From a bacterium (GTDB lineage Bacteria; Elusimicrobiota; Elusimicrobia; Elusimicrobiales; UBA9959): 8,916 nt of DNA. Below are positions 1 through 5,789 of this stretch, in pieces (within the stretch, counting starts at the first letter, position 1; the number at the start of each line of letters is the position of its first letter). The position numbers and the translations under genes are program-made. The stretch is from the NCBI GenBank assembly GCA_021845705.1, contig JAJZVJ010000068.1, positions 1 to 8,916 on the forward strand. The letters are read 5' to 3'. The notes below the pieces were generated by a model. It searched no databases. It was not told the origin of the DNA and saw only the letters and a program-made list of their open reading frames with translations.

Positions 1-1
1 C

Positions 2-637
2 GTCACCGGACACGACGCGACCGACCAGGCCGTGGGCCTCGCCCGGTACTATTACGTCACCGAAGTCAAAGTAAGCAGAAAGGTGCATAACCAGCTTTTC
101 GGGCTAAACAACAAGTCAACCTTCGCCGTTAAAATGGGCACCATAAAGGGCGGGATGACACCCTCTTCCGTGGACGTGACCCTGAACAAGCTGGACTGGA
201 CGATAACCGGCGGCATCAACCTGTCCCCGGTGGACATAAAGATAGACAATGACGCGAAAACCATAACCGGCGGCGCCAACCATTCGCAGGTGGACTTAAA
301 GTTCCTCTGGAGCCCCGAGGAAGTCAGCGTGGAGGGCGGCGCCAACGTCAGCCCGGTGAAGTATACGGTGAACTGGAAGAACGGCCTGCTGGAGGGCTAT
401 TCCAACCACGCCCCGCTGCGCCTTAAATTCAACATGGACGAGGGCAACGCGGACGCCACGACCGTCTCGATAAAAGGCTATGCCACCCACTCCCCCGTGG
501 AACTTACCTACAACAAGGTCAGCGGCCACATCAGCGGCGGTATGGGCTTCAGCCAGGTGGACGTGGACCTGGTGAATTGCGATCTCTACGATTTCCTGCA
601 GTATTTCTTCCTGTTCCTGAACGAAACGCCGGCCTGA
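2..637 (+). CDS. 3' part of a beta-rich protein with seven ~20-residue repeats (partial, 5' end outside window)
   Basis: The reading frame is open from the first bases of the window. A GTG at 32 is possible, but the frame continues upstream of it, so the gene most likely begins outside the window. I do not recognise a named family. From about codon 48 the protein consists of seven repeats with the pattern hydrophobic-x-G-[G/Y]-x-x-x-[S/A]-[P/Q/S]-[V/L]-[charged]-[hydrophobic], for example ITGGINLSPVDIKI, ITGGANHSQVDLKF and IKGYATHSPVELTY. Counted from the GTG, the conserved glycines fall at 40, 60, 80, 102, 122, 149 and 169, giving a spacing of 20, 20, 22, 20, 27 and 20. Alternating polar and hydrophobic residues suggest two short beta strands per unit, so a beta-solenoid or stacked hairpin fold is plausible. 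The tail is aromatic (YDFLQYFFLFLNETPA). No membrane helix or catalytic motif is visible. A structural or surface role is only an inference. Confidence 0.75.
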   Translation, partial: VTGHDATDQAVGLARYYYVTEVKVSRKVHNQLFGLNNKSTFAVKMGTIKGGMTPSSVDVTLNKLDWTITGGINLSPVDIKIDNDAKTITGGANHSQVDLKFLWSPEEVSVEGGANVSPVKYTVNWKNGLLEGYSNHAPLRLKFNMDEGNADATTVSIKGYATHSPVELTYNKVSGHISGGMGFSQVDVDLVNCDLYDFLQYFFLFLNETPA

Positions 638-655
638 CGCGGACAAGCAGAACCA

Positions 656-680
656 GGCCGCGGCTCCGGATACCGCGGCC
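656..680. repeat. GC-rich inverted repeat upstream of the terminator
   Basis: GGCCGCGG (656-663) and CCGCGGCC (673-680) form a perfect 8-bp stem around a 9-base loop, directly ahead of the 686-717 terminator. In the 3' untranslated region it would give two tandem RNA hairpins, possibly protecting the mRNA end or assisting termination. It has no U-tract of its own. Confidence 0.45.
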
Positions 681-685
681 GCGCC

Positions 686-717
686 AAAAGCCCTCCCCAG
701 CGGAGGGCTTTTATTTT
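686..717 (+). terminator. Intrinsic terminator after the repeat-protein gene
   Basis: A perfect 11-bp stem, AAAAGCCCTCC (686-696) and GGAGGGCTTTT (702-712), encloses a 5-base loop and is followed by ATTTT. The A-tract on the 5' side makes it potentially bidirectional. It lies about 50 bases after the stop of the repeat-protein gene and separates it from the next transcription unit. Confidence 0.85.
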
Positions 718-736
718 CGCGCGTTGGTTGCGCGGT

Positions 737-756
737 TATAATATATAATGTAAAAG
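737..756 (+). promoter_or_regulatory. AT-rich -10 region(s) just ahead of the outer-membrane protein gene
   Basis: In an otherwise GC-rich context, TATAAT occurs twice, at 737-742 and 744-749. A start site 7 bases after the second box would fall at about 756, next to the ATG at 757, giving a leaderless or nearly leaderless mRNA; the first box would give a leader of about 8 bases. No Shine-Dalgarno sequence precedes the ATG, which agrees with this. No convincing -35 hexamer is present at standard spacing (TTGGTT at 724 is too close to the second box), so the promoter is probable but unproven. Confidence 0.5.
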
Positions 757-1617
757 ATGAGAAAACTATTGCTTGCCGCCGCCATAGCGGCCTTCGCCGT
801 GACCGGGGCGCGCGCCGCCTGGTGGGTGGAAAACGATTATTCCACGGGGTCCAACGATCTGAAGAAAGACTCTTTCACCGTATTCAACAAGGCTTCGCGC
901 GTGCTCGCCGCAGGGCTTAACGCTTCTTTTTATTCCGACAGCGCCGGTTACAAGGACAGGATCTACTCGTTCCACCTGCCGCTCATGTATTCCGGGCCCA
1001 CTTATTTCATCTCGCTCAAGCCGTTCCTGTACCCCGTCTCCCCCTCCACCGGCTCGGGGGCCTCGGGCGGGAAGCTCTACTTTCTCACCTCGCTCTCCGA
1101 AGGGCAGGACGAGAGCTACACGCACCTCTCATTGTCCGGGGCCTGGGCCCGGCAGAAAGCCTTCGTTAACGAGGCCGGGACCCTGGACAGGAAGACATTC
1201 TCACAGTCGGCCGTTGAAGTGCAGGCCGAGAAATCTTTTTACGGCCAGTTCTTCTTCCAGGCTTCCGCGGCAGGCTTCTCAAAACCTCCCGGGATCTCCA
1301 ACTCCGCCCTGGTGCGCCCGGTGCTGGACCAGTCCGAACTGGCCTACCTGGGCGCCTTCCAGCAGCTCACGGCCATCCCGGAGTGGGCGCTGACCGTTCA
1401 GCTGGCGCGCAACATGCAGCCGGATTTCGACAGCCATCTTTACGCGGGATATAGTAAAATATCCTTCAGGCAGGCCGACCTCGCCAATTCGCTGGTGTTC
1501 GGCATGAAACTGAACCTTAACGAAAAGAGCAACCTGGACCTGGCGTACAACGCTTACAAGCAGGAAAGCTCGGACTGGAAGAGCTACTATAAAATATTTC
1601 TGCAGTTATTTTTTTAG
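757..1617 (+). CDS. Putative outer-membrane beta-barrel protein, exported
   Basis: This 286-residue protein begins with a clear Sec signal peptide: MRK, a hydrophobic run LLLAAAIAAFAVTG, then ARA with likely cleavage after about residue 20. The mature part has no long hydrophobic helix but many alternating aromatic and polar segments. It ends in DWKSYYKIFLQLFF, and a terminal phenylalanine with alternating hydrophobics is the classic BAM-recognised signal of outer-membrane barrels. The sequence supports a barrel of roughly 10-12 strands, but I do not recognise a specific family or substrate. The start is fixed by the signal peptide; no ribosome-binding site precedes it. The histidine kinase gene starts 12 bases downstream, so the two are probably co-transcribed. 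A transport, porin or surface-sensing role would be inference. Confidence 0.7.
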   Translation: MRKLLLAAAIAAFAVTGARAAWWVENDYSTGSNDLKKDSFTVFNKASRVLAAGLNASFYSDSAGYKDRIYSFHLPLMYSGPTYFISLKPFLYPVSPSTGSGASGGKLYFLTSLSEGQDESYTHLSLSGAWARQKAFVNEAGTLDRKTFSQSAVEVQAEKSFYGQFFFQASAAGFSKPPGISNSALVRPVLDQSELAYLGAFQQLTAIPEWALTVQLARNMQPDFDSHLYAGYSKISFRQADLANSLVFGMKLNLNEKSNLDLAYNAYKQESSDWKSYYKIFLQLFF

Positions 1618-1629
1618 GACGGTGAACGG

Positions 1630-3195
1630 ATGATAACGCAGTCGCAGGAAAGCCTGGAAATGCTGGTGATGGTCTCCCGGCTGCTTTCCTCAAAACTAGA
1701 CATTTCAGAGCTCCTCACCACTATCATGCGCCTGGCTTCGCGCGTGGTCGGGGCGGAGCGCGCTTCGCTTTACCTGCTGGACGAAAAAGCGCAGGAGCTT
1801 TATTTCGACGTCGCACTGGGCCTACCCGACGATGTGCAGAAGATGCGCTTCAAGCTGGGCGAGGGCGTGGCCGGCAGCTGCGCCAAGGAAGGCCGCTCCA
1901 CCATCATCAACGACGTCGCCTCCGACCCGCGCCATTCCAAGAAAGCCGACTCGGCCAGCGGCTTCGTCACCCGCTCGCTGCTCACCTGCCCCATGATCAT
2001 CAAGGGCAAGGTGATAGGCGTCGTCCAGGCCATAAACCGGATAGAAGGCGATTTTTCCGAAACGGACAAGAACAATTTCGAGGCCTTCTCCAGCCAGGCC
2101 GCCATAGCCATAGAGAACTCCCGCCTTTTCTCCACTGTCAGGGAAGAGAAGCGCAAGATGGAAATAGTTTTCAAGCGCATACAGGAAGGGGCCATCCTCA
2201 CCGACATCAACGGGGGGATAATAATAATCAACAGCTCCGCCAAGGCCTACCTGGAGCATGAAAAGTACAAATTCGAGAACATCCGGGACGCTTTCCAGAA
2301 TTTTGAAATGAAGCCCGGCATCGAGTCCATAACCGGTTCCGACGCGCCCGTGTGCCGTTTCGAACTTTACCGGGAAAAACCCAAGCGTTTCTACCTGGAC
2401 GGTTCGGCTATAAAGCTTTTCAAGGAAGACAAGGAAGGCAACGAGGTGGCCGAGGGCAGGCTCTGGATACTTACCGACGTGACCGCCCAGCGCCTTGAAG
2501 AACGCATGGCGCGCAACTTCCTGTCGCTCATCTCGCACAAATTCAAGACCCCGCTGGCCTGCATAAACGGCTACGCGCAGATACTCCGCGACGAGTCCAG
2601 GTCAAAAGGGCTCCCGGACATGGTGCAAAAGGCCTCCGGCACCATCTACGGCCAGGGCCTGAAGCTTAACGGCCTGGTGGAAAGCCTGCTCGATTTCGTG
2701 ACCATAGACAACCTGGACGCATCCTCCCTTGAAAAGATGGATTTCGACGCTTCCGACTTCCTGGGAGAAATAGCGGAGGACGCCAGGGTGAGGTTCAAGG
2801 ATACCCCGGGCCTTATTATAAAGCTTGCAACCCCGGATGCCGTCACCATAAAGGCCGACCGCAAGGTCCTGGCCTCCGGGGTAAAAAGCCTGATCGACAA
2901 CGCCATAAAGTTCAACCAGGGCAAAGACAAACTGGTCATACTTTCCGCCCAAGTCCGCGACGGATACGCCATTATCTCGGTAGGCGACAACGGCCCCGGC
3001 ATTCCCGGCGAAGAGCTGGATAATATTTTCCACAAATTCTACCAGGTAGAAGCCACCTTTACCGGCCAGGTGGAAGGCTGGGGCCTGGGCCTCGCCCTGG
3101 TAAAAAAGATCGCCGAGGTGCACGGCGGCAAGGTCTTCGCCAAGTCCCAGCTGCAGAAAGGTTCCGCTTTTACCATAGCCCTCCCCGACAAATAA
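1630..3195 (+). CDS. Soluble sensor histidine kinase: GAF, PAS-like, HisKA, HATPase_c
   Basis: This 521-residue kinase has no signal peptide or membrane helix, so it should sense an intracellular cue. A GAF domain covers about residues 24-167 and a PAS-like domain about 178-283. The dimerisation/phosphoacceptor domain carries the H-box LISHKFKTPL, with H303 as the likely phosphorylated histidine. The ATPase domain shows the N-box IDNAIKFN (N424), the G1 box GDNGPGIPG (D453) and the G2 box GWGLGLAL (483-490), so ATP binding looks intact. Residue 304, directly after the histidine, is lysine where most HisKA kinases have glutamate or aspartate; the threonine at 307, used for phosphatase activity in many family members, is kept. 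The upstream purine-rich GGACGG is a weak ribosome-binding site. No response regulator is in the window, so its partner must be elsewhere. The tight spacing to the outer-membrane protein gene suggests shared expression. Confidence 0.93.
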   Translation: MITQSQESLEMLVMVSRLLSSKLDISELLTTIMRLASRVVGAERASLYLLDEKAQELYFDVALGLPDDVQKMRFKLGEGVAGSCAKEGRSTIINDVASDPRHSKKADSASGFVTRSLLTCPMIIKGKVIGVVQAINRIEGDFSETDKNNFEAFSSQAAIAIENSRLFSTVREEKRKMEIVFKRIQEGAILTDINGGIIIINSSAKAYLEHEKYKFENIRDAFQNFEMKPGIESITGSDAPVCRFELYREKPKRFYLDGSAIKLFKEDKEGNEVAEGRLWILTDVTAQRLEERMARNFLSLISHKFKTPLACINGYAQILRDESRSKGLPDMVQKASGTIYGQGLKLNGLVESLLDFVTIDNLDASSLEKMDFDASDFLGEIAEDARVRFKDTPGLIIKLATPDAVTIKADRKVLASGVKSLIDNAIKFNQGKDKLVILSAQVRDGYAIISVGDNGPGIPGEELDNIFHKFYQVEATFTGQVEGWGLGLALVKKIAEVHGGKVFAKSQLQKGSAFTIALPDK

Positions 3196-3208
3196 GACGA
3201 AGGAACCG

Positions 3209-3251
3209 AACAGAATAGAGGCCGGCTTATAAAGCCGGCCTCTATTCTGTT
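3209..3251. terminator. Bidirectional terminator hairpin between convergent genes
   Basis: Bases 3209-3228 and 3232-3251 are perfect reverse complements: a 20-bp stem with a 3-base ATA loop and a GGCCGGCTT core. The AT-rich outer parts (AACAGAATAGA and TCTATTCTGTT) can supply a weak U-tract in either direction. It lies 14 bases after the histidine kinase stop and about 50 bases beyond the end of the leftward threonine synthase-like gene, so it most likely terminates both. The missing U-run after the full stem is atypical. Confidence 0.75.
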
Positions 3252-3302
3252 ATACTTCGCCGCTCTTACCGGGCTATCCTGCCGGCGCGGCCGGAGACCG
3301 CG

Positions 3303-4541
3303 TCAGAGCAGGTTATTGTCGGTCAAAAGCCTGCGCAGTTCGCCGATATCGGGGTTTATCACGTACGGCTTCCCTACGGATCGCATCGCGCTCTGTATGT
3401 CTTTAAGGCCGTTGCCCGTTATCAGCAGCACCACGGATTCGTTATCCTTGACCTTTCCTTCCCTGACGGCTTTGACCAGGCCGGCGTAGGTAACCGCGGC
3501 CGCGGGTTCGGCGAAGACGTTGGAGCCGCGGGCTATGCGCGGTATGGCGGCCAGGGCCTCGGCGTCGGTTACGCTCACGGCAAAACCGCCGGAATCGTGG
3601 ATGGCCATGACGGCGGCCATGCCGTCGCGCGGCAGGCTCACGGAGATGCTGTCCGCCACGGTCTTGCCGGACACGGGCTGCACGTCGGTACCGGATTCGA
3701 ACGCGCGTTTTATGGAATCCGAACCTTCGGCCTGCACCGCCACCAGCTGCGGCAGACGCTCTATGATCCCGAGGCGGTGGAACTCCACAAAACCCTTCCA
3801 GATGCCGCTGATGATATTCCCGTCGCCTACCGGGACGAAGATCTTGTCCGGGGTTTCCCAGTTCAACTGCTCGCAGATCTCGAAAGAGCAGGTCTTCTTT
3901 CCTTCCCTGGTGAAGGGGTTTATGCCGGTGCTGCGGTTATACCAGCCGTATTCCGCAGTGGCTTTCAGGCAAAGTTCGAAGGCGTCGTCATAGGTTCCCT
4001 TTACCATTACTACGGTGGCCCCGAAGACAAGCAGCTGGGCCACTTTGGGCGCCGGCGCGGTCTCAGGCACGAAAATCACGGTCTTCATGTCCAGGCTGCC
4101 CGTAAGGCAGGCCAGGGAAGCGGCGGCATTACCGGTGGAAGCGGTGGTAATGACCTTCTCCTTGAGTTCCAAGGCGCGGGCGGTGACCACGGCGCTCGCC
4201 CTGTCCTTGAAAGAGGCGCTGGGGTTGCGCCCGTCGTCCTTGATATAAAGGTTAGGAACACCCGCCTCGGCGCCCAGCTTTTCGGCCCGGTAAAGCGGGG
4301 TCCAGCCTACCTGCACCGGCGGCACGTTCTTTATGCTTGAGACCGGCAATATGTCCAGGTAGCGCCAGATGCTGCGCTCGGGGTTCTCTTTAAGCACCTC
4401 GTAATTCAGGCGCTTCTTTATAAGGTTATAATCGTAAAGCACCTGCAAATTGCCGCCGCAGGCGTTGCAGTTATACTTGGTTTCCGTCAGTTTATGGTCC
4501 TTACCGCAGCGTATACACTGTAAAGTCTTTATTTTTTTCAT
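3303..4541 (-). CDS. thrC: Threonine synthase-like PLP enzyme with N-terminal zinc ribbon
   Basis: The 412-residue product is a fold-type II PLP enzyme best matched to threonine synthase, which converts O-phosphohomoserine to threonine and phosphate in the cytosol. An N-terminal zinc ribbon has C9-x2-C12 and C25-x2-C28. The PLP lysine is K112 in NPSASFKDRAS. TASTGNAAASL (134-143) resembles the cofactor-phosphate and substrate loop, PVGDGNIISG (237-246) the glycine-rich loop, and ITGNGLKD (374-381) the C-terminal cofactor site. Typical threonine synthases have TGSFKDRG around the lysine; here it is SASFKDRAS, so a related beta-elimination or replacement substrate is possible and the gene name is provisional. 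The ATG has no visible Shine-Dalgarno sequence. The gene lies 94 bases downstream of the carbamate kinase gene on the same strand, with a heptad-repeat hairpin between them. I see no homoserine-pathway genes nearby. Confidence 0.82.
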   Translation of the reverse strand: MKKIKTLQCIRCGKDHKLTETKYNCNACGGNLQVLYDYNLIKKRLNYEVLKENPERSIWRYLDILPVSSIKNVPPVQVGWTPLYRAEKLGAEAGVPNLYIKDDGRNPSASFKDRASAVVTARALELKEKVITTASTGNAAASLACLTGSLDMKTVIFVPETAPAPKVAQLLVFGATVVMVKGTYDDAFELCLKATAEYGWYNRSTGINPFTREGKKTCSFEICEQLNWETPDKIFVPVGDGNIISGIWKGFVEFHRLGIIERLPQLVAVQAEGSDSIKRAFESGTDVQPVSGKTVADSISVSLPRDGMAAVMAIHDSGGFAVSVTDAEALAAIPRIARGSNVFAEPAAAVTYAGLVKAVREGKVKDNESVVLLITGNGLKDIQSAMRSVGKPYVINPDIGELRRLLTDNNLL

Positions 4542-4544
4542 AGG

Positions 4545-4573
4545 TATATAACTAACCGAGAATCGAGGATCAA
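4545..4573 (-). promoter_or_regulatory. Weak candidate promoter ahead of the threonine synthase-like gene
   Basis: On the minus strand, TTGATC (4573-4568) and TATATA (4550-4545) are separated by 17 bases; each matches the sigma-70 consensus at four of six positions. The predicted start site would fall at or just inside the ATG at 4541, so it could make only a leaderless transcript. The -35-like element lies within the heptad repeat. Read-through from the carbamate kinase gene is the simpler alternative. Confidence 0.25.
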
Positions 4574-4634
4574 GAATCGGGAATCGAAGAGGAGAAGTTC
4601 TTTATCAAGATCCTCGATGCTCGATTCTCGATTT
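4560..4634. repeat. Palindrome of degenerate 7-base repeats (intergenic hairpin element)
   Basis: The left arm (4560-4587) consists of four contiguous heptads: GAATCGA, GGATCAA, GAATCGG, GAATCGA. The right arm (4607-4634) consists of four heptads of the reverse-complement type: AAGATCC, TCGATGC, TCGATTC, TCGATTT. Aligned arm to arm they form a 28-position stem with five mismatches and three G-T pairs around a loop of about 19 bases. On the plus strand the stem runs into a six-T tract (4632-4637), like a terminator, yet both flanking genes are on the minus strand. The T-tract also supplies the TAA stop of the carbamate kinase gene. It fills almost the whole gap between the two genes. A dispersed intergenic repeat is a reasonable guess. 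Confidence 0.7.
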
Positions 4635-4635
4635 T

Positions 4636-5736
4636 TTACCCGGGCAGCACCGTGGTGCCGGCCTTGCCGGCAAGCGTTTCCTCGAACAGCCCGGTCTTGG
4701 AGATATAGGCCACGCTGCCGCCGCCCTTTACGAATTCTATGACCGCCTTTATCTTCGGGCCCATGGAACCGGCGGGGAACGGAGGCGGCACCTGGTTGTA
4801 GATGGCCTCCAGCTCCGAAACCTTTATCACGCGCAGGCTCTTCTCGTCGGGCTTCTGGTAATTCAGCTTGGCCCCGTCTTCGCCGGTGAAGATGGTCAGG
4901 CTGACTTCCACCTCTTCGCCGCGGGCCTTGGCCCGCTTCATCAGCATGCAGCCGAGCAGGGCGCTCGCCAGGTCCTTGTCTATCACTGCCTCCACGCCGG
5001 TATACATCTTAAGCGCTTTCGCGCCCTTGGCCGGCTTGGTGTACTTCACGCCGTAATTGGTGGTATATATCTCACGGCCGTCCTTTATCTCCGGGGTAAC
5101 TTCGCGCACGGGGATACCGCCGCCGCCGACGGTTATCGGCACTATGCCCTTGTCGAGCATGGCCTCTATGGCGTCTATCTCCACTATATCGACCGGCACC
5201 GGTGAAGGCACCACGCGGCGCCAGATCTCCGCGCCTTTCTCGTCCTTCTTGTACATCTTCATGGACCAGCCGTCCTTGATGCGCTGCACGGACTCTTCTT
5301 TGGAATAGGAAGGGCCGATGTACTTGGAGGGGTTCTTGAAATCCGGGTCGTCCTTGTCCACAACCACCTGCGTCACGATGCCGGCCACGATGTTATCTAT
5401 GCCGCGGATGTTCAGCTCGTTGTTGAGCTGGGCCAGCATGAAGGACATCGCGCCCTGGGTGTCGGCCACGCAGACGTCCAGCGACAGAGGGAACAGCTGC
5501 GGGCGGCACATCTCGGCGCGCATCAGGATATTGCCCACCTGCGGGCCGTTGCCGTGGGTCATCACGTAGCGGTCCTCGGGGTGTTTTTCAAAAATATCGG
5601 CCACAAGCTTGCCGGTCTCGGCGGTGCGCTGCCACTGCATGGCTATGTCGGGATTAATGGCCTTGCCGTCCTTGTCCTTGAGGCCGACCGGGGCGACTTC
5701 GTTGCCGCCGAAAGCGAAGATCCTTATTTTTTTCAT
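4636..5736 (-). CDS. arcC: Carbamate kinase
   Basis: The protein belongs to the amino-acid kinase family and should catalyse carbamoyl phosphate + ADP to ATP, ammonia and CO2, or the reverse. Signature segments in order are FGGNE (9-13), THGNGPQVG (60-68), VPSPVP (176-181), VGGGGIPV (203-210), VIDKDLASALL (251-261) and FPAGSMGPKI (320-329). At 366 residues it is longer than the roughly 310 usual for the family. Extra length sits near residues 14-38, near 155-172 and, most clearly, between GGGGIPV and VEAVIDKDL (about 211-248). A strong AGGAG lies 8 bases before the ATG. It precedes the threonine synthase-like gene and follows the hydrolase gene by 53 bases, with no convincing terminator or promoter in that gap. 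No arginine deiminase or carbamoyltransferase gene is in the window, so the source of carbamoyl phosphate is unknown. Confidence 0.92.
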   Translation of the reverse strand: MKKIRIFAFGGNEVAPVGLKDKDGKAINPDIAMQWQRTAETGKLVADIFEKHPEDRYVMTHGNGPQVGNILMRAEMCRPQLFPLSLDVCVADTQGAMSFMLAQLNNELNIRGIDNIVAGIVTQVVVDKDDPDFKNPSKYIGPSYSKEESVQRIKDGWSMKMYKKDEKGAEIWRRVVPSPVPVDIVEIDAIEAMLDKGIVPITVGGGGIPVREVTPEIKDGREIYTTNYGVKYTKPAKGAKALKMYTGVEAVIDKDLASALLGCMLMKRAKARGEEVEVSLTIFTGEDGAKLNYQKPDEKSLRVIKVSELEAIYNQVPPPFPAGSMGPKIKAVIEFVKGGGSVAYISKTGLFEETLAGKAGTTVLPG

Positions 5737-5744
5737 TGATGATG

Positions 5745-5749
5745 CTCCT
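5745..5749 (-). promoter_or_regulatory. Ribosome-binding site of the carbamate kinase gene
   Basis: AGGAG on the minus strand, with a second AAGGA at 5755-5751, sits 8 bases before the ATG at 5736. It fixes this start and contrasts with the threonine synthase-like gene and the hydrolase gene, which have no evident site. Confidence 0.75.
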
Positions 5750-5789
5750 GTCCTTGCTGTTGTCCGTCTAAAACAGTTCTTGCCGGCCG

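Noticed and set aside
636..700. An Ala/Pro-rich stretch (DADKQNQAAAPDTAAAPK) in the +1 frame after the repeat-protein stop, suggesting a frameshifted C-terminal tail.
   Set aside because: That frame runs through the terminator and into the next gene without a sensible end, and the alanine-rich look is produced by the GGCCGCGG inverted repeat. The stop at 635-637 is taken as real.
748..753. A start-stop mini-ORF (ATG TAA) just before the outer-membrane protein gene.
   Set aside because: It overlaps the second -10-like box and would lie upstream of the likely transcription start; it is probably chance.
1822..2538. A 238-codon leftward open frame opposite the histidine kinase gene.
   Set aside because: The sense strand encodes intact GAF and PAS-like domains; the antisense translation has no recognisable domain.
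3597..4340. A 247-codon rightward open frame opposite the threonine synthase-like gene.
   Set aside because: It is antisense to a gene with clear family motifs, its translation is low-complexity His/Gly/Arg-rich, and it has no ribosome-binding site; it results from GC-rich codon bias.
4560..4637. A plus-strand intrinsic terminator for a rightward transcript.
   Set aside because: Both flanking genes are on the minus strand and no rightward gene ends here; the heptad structure explains the hairpin better, though antisense termination cannot be excluded.
5737..5789. A weak inverted repeat (CTGTT and AACAG) between the hydrolase and carbamate kinase genes as a terminator.
   Set aside because: Only five pairs with a long loop and no U-tract, so it is not a credible terminator.
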